Positions 54,229-64,000 of a DNA stretch of 64,000 nt are shown one piece after another. The DNA lies in NCBI GenBank assembly GCA_023653785.1, contig JAMKCH010041445.1:1-64000 (forward strand), in the 5' to 3' direction. The stretch's first letter is position 1, and each line of letters begins with the position of its first letter. Below the pieces are notes generated by a model, which saw only the letters and a list, made by a program, of their open reading frames with translations, ran no database searches and was not told where the DNA came from. The translations under genes were made by a program, and so were the position numbers. The DNA comes from Ophioderma brevispina (lineage: Eukaryota > Echinodermata > Ophiuroidea > Amphilepidida > Ophiodermatidae).

Positions 54229-55171
54229 TGTGTCGCCTGCCGTCGCGGTTAGTGAACAATAGGCCTAACACGACCTTTGACCTTGATATGTGACCTTGGA
54301 CCTCATAAACAAATGAGGGTTTGCATGTTAACTCCATAAACCAAGTTTGGTTCCAATTGAACTTCAACTTTTCAAACGAGGTCAATTTTACATTTTCAGC
54401 ACATCTTACAACTTGACCTCACATGACCTTTGACCTTGGTATGTGACCTTTGACCTCATCAACAAATGAGGGAGCCCATGTAGCACCTATGATTCAAGTT
54501 TGGTTCCAATTGAACTTCCAACTTTTCAAATGAGGTCCATTTTACATTTTCAGCCTATTTTACAACTTGACCTCACATGACCTTTGACCTTGGTATGTGA
54601 CCTTTGACCTCATCAACAAATGAGGGAGCCCATGTAGCACCTATGATTCAAGTTTGGTTCCAATTGAACTTCAACTTTTCAAACGAGGTCAATTTTACAT
54701 TTTCAGCCTATTTTACAACTTGACCTCACATTACCTTTGACCTTAGCTTGTGACCTTTGACCTCATCAAAAAATGGGGCTGCCATGTTGCACCTGTGATC
54801 CAAGTTTGTAATAAAATTGGATTGATTCAGCCCAAATTTACTTGGTCGGCTATGAGTTGCAAAAATATTGGGCAAGACGCAGTCGAGCCCAATATTTTAA
54901 AACTCATAGCGAGACCAATAAATATTGGGCGTAAATCATCCAATTTTATCATTATCATGCGTAGGATCCGATATTATCGCGTATCGGACACCTCATAGCA
55001 TGATAATGGTTTAAATCCATCAAAGTATGAGGATATTACAGGCAAATGTTAACCCTTTTTCACAACAGACATCAACAACAACAACAGACTACAACAGACA
55101 TCAACAACAACAGACTACAGTGGACAAAGTGATCCCTATGTGTCTTCCTGCCTTAGGGCAGGCGACACAAG
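54229..55171. mobile_element. TIR element carrying a 153-bp DR1 array and a hairpin
   Basis: The perfect 15-bp inverted termini are CTTGTGTCGCCTGCC (54229-54243) and GGCAGGCGACACAAG (55157-55171). The interior has three to four units of 153-154 bp, measured from acttgacctc at 54411, 54565 and 54718. Each unit has two TGACCTTTGACC words, caacaaatgagggagccc and ttggttccaattgaact. A palindrome at 54811-54949 (ataaaattgg ... ccaattttat) and an ACA-rich stretch (55069-55125) complete it. Its unit is the same family as in the 24097 element, but the termini differ. Confidence 0.78.
54811..54949. repeat. 139-bp imperfect palindrome nested in the 54229 element
   Basis: The arms are ataaaattggattgattcag with gcccaaattta on the left and taaatcatccaattttat preceded by aatattgggc on the right. 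The centre is aatattgggc facing gcccaatatt. It can fold into a long hairpin and may be a separate small foldback insertion. Confidence 0.8.
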
Positions 55172-55394
55172 AATGAAGTCAGTGACCCTTCCTTTTTTAT
55201 TTCTGATTCTTGATCAGGGCATTGAAAATACCCTATGTGAATTCTAGAAAATCTAATCGAGAAGTTAACTAACACGTCAAACCCCTTAACCCCTGGTTAA
55301 TTTCTTTATTTCACCAGAATTGACCATGGTTTCTTAGCTACATTTGATCTTCCAAAATTGGAAAAGCAAAATTTAGATTTATTTCTGCTAAAGT

Positions 55395-55510
55395 TCTTTT
55401 CATTAAATTTCATACCTTAGCACACTATCAAGGGACCCACTGAGGTTTGAACCAGTAACCTATGTACCAGAAGCAAACATCTTAATCCCATGAGTACTAC
55501 CTGCTGATTG
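55395..55510 (-). mobile_element. tRNA-like SINE fragment
   Basis: The minus strand reads a B box, CTGGTTCAAACCTCAGTGGG, preceded by atgggattaagatgtttgct with a weak A-box-like part. No poly-A or LINE tail was seen. It is short and degraded. Confidence 0.45.
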
Positions 55511-56292
55511 GACCCGAGGTAAACTTCCTTTCTTAGAGTATCTCCGATTGGCTCATTTCATAGTAATAGCACCTCTGAGTAACCAATCAAAGTAGACCTT
55601 GTATATATCTGTACAAACCTTTTAAGCTTTTCTTACCATGTCTCTGATTGGCTAAATACTTCATATAACTCTAAGTACACTAGTGATGAACGTTTTTATT
55701 TGGGCGTACTCGTATCACGGTAGAAGCACTTCCGTATACAATAACCTGTAGCAGTGTAAATGAATAGGCTCCGAAGAAAAAAGGTTTCGCAAATATTCGA
55801 GCTAATAAAAATTGTTTCATATTATCCTCGCTTGTAAAACAAGGCACACACTTACCTGAGGTCTTTTATCATAATAGATGCATAAAATTCATAATTAGTA
55901 ATTCTGAGATACAAAATTCAGGGGAAATCCTTCCATATATAATTGTATAGTTCCACAACAATGACGACAGCGGCAATACTAGCGCCATTACTCAACATGT
56001 GAAAGCAAATTGTAGATGTATATTTTGTTTATTTCGAAGCCTTTTTTGCAAATCACTGTCGATGATTTGTATTATAAGGACATTAGCAACAACTTGGGTG
56101 AGTAATTTTATCTGAGGTGTATTGTGAATTCATTGATTCTGCTGCTACACGTTTTTAAGGTCTAATGCATAACACTGTAGAGCATGAGATCAGATGTGTT
56201 TATTTGGTTCTGGGGTTTTGAAAACCAGAGGCTACTTATGAACCAGGGGCTGTTTAAAAACATACCTGAACACTGCACTCTTAAAAGTACCA

Positions 56293-56663
56293 TTAAAGGC
56301 ACTATCAGTGATCCACCCAAAAAGAGTCAAAATATTTGAAATTTGCTGTAGTTGTATGGAAATTAAAGGGATAAGGGGTCTCAAGAAAACTGTGTATGTT
56401 GTTGTTCCCCAAATTCAAATGATAAAAGGAAGAAAACAGAAGTGTACAAAGATTGAATCTCCATTCAGTGAATGTTGTAGGAAGGTCCATACGGACAGTT
56501 CAGACTAAATATCAGATTTGTTCTTTATTAGGCTTCCTTTAAGTCTTCTAACATCAAGGGTGTGTTAGGATAGCTATACTTGTTACAACATACAAAAAAT
56601 CTGAATTTGTGATTATTTTTTCGATTTGGCAAATCACGATAGTAAAATTTTAAATGCCTTTAA
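56293..56663. mobile_element. MITE, TTAA-AGGCACTATCAGTGAT family, reverse copy
   Basis: It starts TTAAAGGCACTATCAGTGAT. The right end has aatcacgatagt, an AT insertion and tgcctttaa. The internal words gttacaacatacaaaaaatc and gattatttttt match the reverse complement of 37435-37772. Confidence 0.72.
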
Positions 56664-57339
56664 ATTTGATATCAAGTGATTTCAGTCAGACTTCCGGCAA
56701 CAGAATGTAGTCAACAACACCCGTGAGTGGGGTTTTGAAAAAAATTACATGAAAAAAAGGCTTAAATGTAACATTAAAACTGAAGTAACAGAGGTCACAA
56801 ACAGGCTGAAAAGAAGAGAAAAAGCTGAAAAAATTTTGACTTTCTTGAAAGCATAAAAAAAAGATGAACGCTCACAGGCCTGAGTCAATTACATTCAAAT
56901 TCTGGTCAAAATTTACAAAGATATTCAAGATATAAACTATAAGATCGTATCTTACTTGCCATCTAGAAAGTGAGAAAGTATTTTTAAAAAATGCAAGGTG
57001 GGTAGCCAATCTTTTTTAAACGGGGGAACCAAATTTTGACAAATCTGTACAATTTTGTCATCAACAGAAGGCTGCCAAAAGCTCCATATTTATGTGGCAA
57101 ACAAGCAAATTACTTGATGTTAGGAGAATGATCAAAAATGAGAAAATTAGATTTTCTGCTTAAAATGAATGCAGAGAAGGTCAATTTGTCCCAACTAGCT
57201 AAAAAGAGGAACGTTCTCTTTGACGCGGCAAGGCTTGGGTACAGTGGTGGCACCAGACTTCTTTGTAGGAGGGTGAAATTTTGGGAGGAAAAAGTGATTT
57301 TTTTAGGGGTAAAAAACATCAACAATTGAGGTGTATTGC

Positions 57340-57465
57340 TGTTTTTTTGCCAAAATTGAGGATTTTTGCCCAAAATTGATGATTTTGACACAAAAATGCG
57401 GACTTGTGCCCAAAATTTGCGACATTTTTTTGTCAAGAATTACAAGATTTTTTCCCAAAATGTAT
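57340..57465. repeat. short degenerate tandem repeat
   Basis: Units of about 22-28 bases built on gcccaaaattgatgatttt recur five times with changes, next to a G run (57484-57495). The open frames here on both strands (Phe/Lys-rich, then Gly or Pro runs) come from this low complexity. Confidence 0.7.
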
Positions 57466-58689
57466 TTTTTCTCTTCTGGCCAGGGGGGGGGGGGAGGATT
57501 CTGCCATGCCCTGCACTGCCATGCTTGGATAGGCCAGACAGTCAGGCGATTCCTGTGCCCTGATGAGGCACCATGCATTTTTTATGCAACATCAAGATGG
57601 ACACCTGAAGTCCCAAGATGGACCAATTCACTCGGTATACAAATACATGTCATGCACTCTAACACTTTAATACAAGCTCCCTTTTACTCTAAAGTAAACA
57701 CATTAACTCCCAAGGTATGTGGACATTATTCACAAGCCAGTCTCCCTATTATCTGCGAACCAACTATTGCAAAAAACCTTGTAGAGTGAAAGAGACTTTT
57801 TTAGTTACAAAGGCTCTATTGGACTTATTTATTCAACTCTAATAAATTAAGAGGTTTGCCAAGATATGGACAAGGAGACGCCAGGATGAATCAGACTGGT
57901 TAATTTACTTTATTATAAGATTTTTGTTAGGTAGAATAATGAAGTCTCTCATTTTCATTTTAACCATTAAATTATTGGAATATTCATTTACAGGATTTCT
58001 ATGAAAAAACTAATTGTGGAAAAATTAGAAATTAATCATCATCAAGGATTGGATGTTTTTCATTAAATGGTTGTCAAAAACCAAACAGTGGGGTGATGTG
58101 TGGGATGTATTGGGAGAGAGCAATTACAGAAAGTGAGAAAGATGAGCACAAGGGGAAAAATACCATAGAGATGGATAAGGCTAGAGTCACACGGTCCATC
58201 TTGATTTGAACAAGTCACGGGGCAGCCGGTTAAATGTTACCACCCGAGCTCATTACTACGCAAACATTTACCGCATCAAACGCTTCAAAATGACTTCTTG
58301 TTGATTTTGCCAGATGACCCCGATATAAAATGATAATTAGACAACCAAGAACATTGTCAAGAAATGTGGTTTGTTAAGTGAACAGTTTACCATCGCAAGA
58401 TCAGCCCCAATGTTTTGTGCACATTTTCAAAAATTGGCATTCAAAATAGAGTGGGCTCAGGTGTATTTGTAGTTGCTATGATGGTGTGACATTTTTTAAT
58501 GCAGAGTTTCTATATTTTTATCAATATATAAACCTACATGGGAGGCTGGAAAATAGTGTGCCACCAAATCGTTCATTTTATTATTGTAATCAGCGGAAAG
58601 TATTGTTCGTTCCCATTTGAAATAAGTTACCAGGAACAGCCAGAGGGCTTTGAAAAAATACAAGTAACAGTGAGATAGTACAAAAATAA

Positions 58690-58987
58690 GTGTCGCGGTT
58701 CTCGAACCGCTAAATCCCCCTTGGCAGGGAGAGGTGTTACCCAAATTAACTCATTAATTATGCAAAATTAGGTACATATGGATTAATGGAGTTCCGCCAT
58801 AAATATTCTAATCAGATGAAGGGCCTGGCCGTCCGATCCCACCAACCACGTTACATCACCATAAACCCTTATGGGTCTCATGTTATGTCGTTTCCACAAG
58901 ATTGTGTTGGACGACGCCGCCGACGCAGACTCCGCCGACGCCTTGACTGATATAATCCCCCTTCTGCTTTTCAAAGGCAGGGGATAA
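58690..58987. mobile_element. small element with hairpin ends
   Basis: It begins with a hairpin, GCGGTTCTCGAACCGC (58694-58709), and ends with ATCCCCCTTCTGC...GCAGGGGAT (58955-58986). The head is shared with 20742-20790 and the tail with 47190 and 47456. No coding sequence. Confidence 0.6.
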
Positions 58988-60600
58988 AAAGCAAGAAACA
59001 AAGTTTTTCAACCTTCTGAACTGGCGAGAATGAGCGAATAAATGCTGCGGAATAGTTCAAGGTGTATGTGGTTTGCAGGATTATAAACCTGATATAGCAG
59101 TACTTCCTGGATATTAAATTGGTTAAGAACACAGGCAAATTGTCTTTGGGGGAAAAATATGATAGGATATGATATATGTTAATATTTCAAGGGGAATTTA
59201 CTCAATTGGTGATTTGTTTTTTAAAATTAAGCTAAGCGGTCTTGATTTTTTCACTCCTTTCAGCTCACATTGAAGCATGTCACTAATTACATCGGATTCC
59301 AAATTTTGAATGGGAAACCAGCAGTTAGAAGCAAACATGTACGTCTAATGACCCTTAAAACGATGTGTAGTCAACCGCCGTTGAGGATGAGGTTATTGCA
59401 TGTTTGTTAGTATAATCTTAAGGACCACATGTTCAGTGCTTAAAAGTTACTGGGATTATGAGAAAAAATTGAGCTTTTCTCAATGCTAAATTACCACTTT
59501 TTTATGGGATAAAGTAGAGGGGGAGTACTCACATGTTAATGGTATACAGGGATGATCTGCTTCATGAGAAATTTGTGACATGGTCTCATTTGTCCTGAAA
59601 AAAGGACCTCAAAAATTGTTTAAAAGCTGATTTAATGAAAATTTTGAATGGTTATAATTCTGAAGCAAAATCCTTAGAAAACAGGCACCATTTTTTACCC
59701 AATGACCCTTAGAAATGGCATTAGGGTTGCGACTTCCTCAGCTGCACATCCCTGACCAAACCAAATAGAGGATGAGGCTACTGATTGGCTCATTCACCGT
59801 GTAAGTCTTTTGGAAAGAATAACTATGCTAAGAAGCATTGCTCTGGGGATCTATGAAAACTCATCAAATGCTTACCACCTATTTCAACTGGTCTTTCAAA
59901 TGTAAAGGTTACCATGTACCTACAGAAACAAACAGCTTTTAACAAATGCATATGGCATAGTTGTGGTGTATATACATACTCAAGTTAATCATATACCCAC
60001 ATCTCAAGGTCCATAGATTTGTATGTGTGGTCCTTAAAAAAATCAATGTACCTCATTGATCTAAGCTTCTGAAAGAATTGACACCATTCATTTTGGTGTG
60101 GGAAGGTAAATAAGCTTGCTTTGAAAAATTACAAGCATGAATTATATAAACTTTATACTACTAACATTCAGATAAGTATAGCAAAATATTTTCAAAAGTA
60201 TTCAATTTTGTCATTTTTCACAGTTGTAATGATTTTGTAGTTTCATTGATTTCCAATTGATTGGCAATTTCAAAGAGCAGCACATTAAACACTATGGGTC
60301 CAAAATATTTTTACAGGCTTTTCAATTTGTAATTCTAAAAGTTAACCATAAAAAGCACAACAATTTCCTGCTACACACTTCATGACCTCACCACATACAA
60401 AAATTGCCATAAATCGATGACAGAGGGCAGCATACCTCACAAACAGTCATATGAAACTAATCGGGTTAGCGATGCCGACCTTGTTGGACATAACCTCAGG
60501 GATCAATCAGAGGGTGTTTTGAATCAATCCCAGAATACAATGCAATGTGTCTGTACTAAACACATGTCAGTTACTTAGGGAGAAAAAGTATTCAAGGAAG

Positions 60601-60959
60601 TTGAAGGTTCGCACGAGAGATTTCAATAATTATGTGTACCTAAAAAAATTGTAAATTCTGATTTTTGCACTGGTCTAAAGATTTCCATCAAAAATATCTA
60701 CATCTGAAAAGATTATGCTGAGAACTGTTTCTTTGGTATAAAAATGTTGAAATTTCTAATTTCGTATAGGAGCAAATACGAAATTAAGCCTATGTTTTCT
60801 ATTGAAATATAAGTATATACAATCACCTTTTGTTTCATTTTAAGTTATTGGTGTAGCCATATAAAAGGTAGGGAATCTATAGTGAGTGTCTAATCTATAT
60901 GAAATAACTACATATCACAGAAAATGTAAATGACTTGAAATCTCTTGTTGCCCCTTTAA
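60601..60959. mobile_element. MITE, TTAA-AGGTGCAACGAGAGAT family, copy 2
   Basis: It is the same family and orientation as 52832-53378, starting TTGAAGGTTCGCACGAGAGA and ending AAATCTCTTGTTGCCCCTTTAA. It shares ctaatttcgtataggagcaa and other long words. It has one copy of the 47-bp unit and lacks the central insertion, so it is closer to the simple form. Confidence 0.88.
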
Positions 60960-63145
60960 GAACTACAAGATATTTCATGATCATACTAAAAAATCCAGTA
61001 AGAATAGGATTTTTGTGGCCCGGATCACATGACCTTGTTGAGGTGAAATTTCTCAAAACTGGTGCATTGTGGAATTGATTCAATACACCCTCTGCTGGGG
61101 GTCAATTAACGTAAAGTTTCTGTGCGATGCAATACATTCTGTGCCTTAAGTGATATCACCAGCTGCTTAACGATTTCCGTATAGAACATTATTTTACTAG
61201 TGCTCTCACACCCAAAAGGCAATTTCACCGTTACTCCCCCTGAGTTTCACGCAATCACGCCAAAACCACATTTCAGATGCCGTTGTTCATATCTTCCATC
61301 AATTTTAACCTCGATTCCATGATTCTGCATTAGCAGGTGTGTTGATTGGAAAGTGGCTCAAAATCGATGATGCAGTTTGTTCCAAATGTTAGTTTTTTCT
61401 CGGCTTATCGTGCCTGGTAAATTTGAACATGATACCCATTAACCCTGTTACCAAGCATTTTACACACCTTTGGTAGAATGCATCATAAAATAGTGATGGA
61501 GAATCTATTGTATGTGTACAGTGGCTTAACCATGTTGTAGTGCAAATTCAAATATTGGAAGAATATGTACATTGAAAAAATAGAATTTCCTGTGGTAACA
61601 TATGGGTGAATCGTGGAATACAGAAGGCCTAAAGATTTTCGTTTTAAAGGCTGGTATATTGGAGATCATGATGGCATCTAAATTGGGCTCATTTGAGCCC
61701 TCCATGGTCCTGTGAGAGTTGTTATTTCGACCCTTTTCTGCTAGATGTCATGATGAATACACGCGCTTTTGTGGGCTCGTCCTCGCGATATTCCCCCTTG
61801 GGGCAAACTTCTTCGAGCTGTGTTCCACCCTATGCCCATTCTCCTTCGCGTTTTTTGGTATGATATTCTTTGAGTAAGGCCAGGCAATGATAATGAAATT
61901 TTTGGTGTCTTCTAACTAGAAACTAATTGCTATCAAAGGTTTTTCATCACAAGCATTCTTGAAGTACCCCAAACATGACATTATTTATCTAAAATTTTGT
62001 ACGCCGAAAAATCCGGGTTGCAAAGAACCATATGTCCTAATTTGCCCAATAAATTCAAAATGGCGCCGTTTCACAGGACTTTTGCCCCCCTGTATACTCC
62101 AAGCCATCCGTTTTATTCTTTGTGAGGGTCGAGAGAATAATGTTGTGTCTCTACCCATATTTTGTGTTGTGGTCTACGAACTCAAAAAGTAGTTCCTCAG
62201 ACGTAAATGCAATATGCTGGGTGGTTTTGGGTTTAGGTTATTTGGCATAAATCTCAATATGGCTGCCATTTTGTTGACCTTCTTGAAATGAGTTAGGTTG
62301 AATTGAAAATTTGTTTCTGGTGTCAATGCTTATGTTATCAAAGAACATTATAAGTTGCCATTTAACAGGACAAGGGACTCCAGATGATGAAAAATATCAC
62401 CCCTATGATTAAACATTTGTTGGATTCAAAACTTCTTGCTCAATTTTCAAAACTTAAGAAGAACTTCTGCTCTAAAGAACCATCATTAAGACGGTCCTAG
62501 CATCCCATCTCCACGCATAAAAATGAACAATCGGAACGGAAAAAATCTTTGTTCATTTTAACGGCTTTACTTGGTAGATCAATGGCTTCATTTGCCAACA
62601 AGTAGGAATTACTTAAATTCTTTCGAAAACAGCCTCCGAATATGAAAGTTCTCCTTCACTGTCTAAAAAAGATCCAGGCAAAGCTTTTTATGCTGTTAGT
62701 AAGTCCCGATATGTGCTGCTGCTATTATTCCAAGGGAACACGTCTTAGATACAGTGTAGTCCGGCATGTTCCGTTATCAGCTTTTGAACTTTTTTTGTTT
62801 AGTAATTAAAAATAAAACATTTAGAACAAAGATAGTCACTAATGCTTAATTCCGCAAAGTAAGTTAGAGATGAATCAGATTTTTTTCTGCGTAAACAAAT
62901 TATGCACAGTATCACAGTGCACATAGGATACCATGATATAAAAATTATGAATCCGGAATTTAATAAGTTGATTTCTATAAGAAGGACTTCAATTTCAGCG
63001 TGTTATTTCACACAGTGCTTAGTTACACACTAAAAAATATGGGGGTCAAAAATATGCACCGACTAAAAGTAAAATTGACAACTGAGCTAAAACAAAGATT
63101 TTTAAAGTGACAGAGGAGATTTGTTTTAGGATATGATTTCCTCAC
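60960..63145. other. intron or intergenic sequence, nothing recognised
   Basis: AT-rich sequence with no exon or element border that I can support. A slightly GC-richer patch lies at 61735-61860 (gggctcgtcctcgcgatatt) without a coding frame. Confidence 0.45.
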
Positions 63146-63298
63146 ATTCACGGGATCGGGTGTAGTTGCCACGACCCGAGAACGTTTTGGAAGGTTTATT
63201 GGACAAACAGGTGCAAAAGAAACATTGTTTGAACTTGCCTGCTCTTGTAATCGGTCCCCAAGTGAAAACACGCTTTGACTTTCTGTCGTGCACGACAT
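63146..63298 (-). CDS. possible first coding exon, gene unknown
   Basis: An ATG at 63298 opens exactly 51 codons that end at a good donor (AAT|GTGAGG), giving a phase-0 exon beginning MSCTTESQSVFSLGDRLQEQ. The composition is polar, with many Ser, Gln and Pro residues, unlike the surrounding AT-rich sequence. It could be the N-terminus of the carboxypeptidase gene lying to its left, since it has the same strand and lies upstream, or the first exon of another gene. No family is recognised and no promoter element is evident. The open frame is short enough to be chance. Confidence 0.3.
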
Positions 63299-64000
63299 GA
63301 AACTAGTAAATCATACATTCTTATTACATAAGACGGGTATTGGCTTATTCACTTCAGGTGTGAACTATACATTGGTTAGATGCCCAAATATGTAAAAAAA
63401 AAAACTAGTGCGAGAAAATTGGGGCGGCTTCTTCTGGAAATCTCTCATGCTCTCGTTAAGGTTAAATATGGACCACAAAAGTACATTTTCCTCAATGGTG
63501 TCATTTTATTTTAGTCGGGGTATTTGGACCCTTATATTTTAAAGTGTCTTGTGGAACAGCATTATGTATATGCAAAAACACGATTTGTTTGAAAAATTGA
63601 GTGCGCCCTCATCGGGAATATGGGGTCAGCTAAAACTATACATACAATAAAATGTGTATTAGGTGATTTTTTGGTGAGGTATCAGGCCATTAATCCATTC
63701 TATCCTTAGCGGCTGTCAACTGCTACCTCTTGTCCCATTGTTGGATAGGTTTGATGGAAGCATGACTTCTGGATATGAATTATGATAGCGTTACCAGGAG
63801 AGGTAGGTACGTTTTTAATGAGGTTAACGCACATGGATAGGTTTGTTTTTCAAGAAGAGATTAATTTTTCCTTTTGTACAATATCAACTATACATGATAA
63901 GATTGAATTCAGAAAAGACATTTTGACGGAAAAGGACAACTTTTATTACAAAGGCCACAATAAGTGAAAAAAGTAGTGCTACGACACAACTAAATTGTCA
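63299..64000. other. no gene recognised
   Basis: AT-rich right edge of the window. The open stretch at 63782-63967 on the plus strand has no recognised family and no splice context. Confidence 0.4.

Noticed and set aside
59885..59928. Short segment between a good acceptor and GTAAGC donor on the minus strand
   Set aside because: Only about 44 bases, with no similarity to the ARM region. Chance pairing is likely.

Overview
The window looks like a stretch of an animal nuclear genome, AT-rich and gene-poor. Coding sequence appears as short exons with GT/AG borders separated by kilobases of intron full of small repeats. One gene is clearly recognisable: a cytosolic carboxypeptidase of the CCP1/AGTPBP1 (Nna1) family, the tubulin deglutamylases, read on the minus strand from right to left. 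Nine catalytic-region exons (one of them present twice) lie between 43165 and 3395. Several neighbouring splice junctions keep the reading frame exactly. Exons for the upstream ARM-like and acidic linker regions are proposed, with less confidence, between 44472 and 48963. A possible first exon lies at 63146-63298. The 3' end of the gene was not found and probably lies left of 3395 or outside the window. The tRNA-derived SINE with an LINE-type tail, the CR1/L2-like reverse transcriptase fragment and the intron style suggest a marine invertebrate, perhaps an echinoderm or hemichordate. That is inference only.

Layout. 1-1650: AT-rich sequence with one MITE. 1650-16640: a head-to-tail segmental duplication (copy A 1650-10340, copy B 10345-16640) that duplicates a C-terminal CCP1 exon. 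Each copy carries its own private insertions: C-rich blocks, an AGGTCA-rich block and one SINE in A, and a SINE pair in B. 16640-23780: compound repeats, a degraded LINE reverse transcriptase flanked by a C-rich minisatellite, then the catalytic-Glu exon. 24097-24800: a TIR element. 25240-27750: AGGTCA/TGACCT repeat arrays. 28000-37170: introns with SINEs, a large foldback element and three catalytic exons. 37435-41982: a MITE, a 105-bp tandem array and two more exons. 43025-43910: a local duplication of another exon. 44472-48963: probable linker and ARM exons. 49000-64000: mostly intron or intergenic sequence with MITEs, a 153-bp tandem array in a TIR element and other repeats.

Two themes stand out. 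First, many exons carry single-base indels and both duplicated blocks differ by many small indels. This suggests a noisy draft assembly or unmerged haplotypes rather than a dead gene, but sequence alone cannot decide. Second, arrays built on TGACCTTTGACCT (a perfect DR1 nuclear-receptor-type element, AGGTCA direct repeat spaced by 1) recur in at least six places, several inside elements with inverted termini, throughout the introns of this gene.
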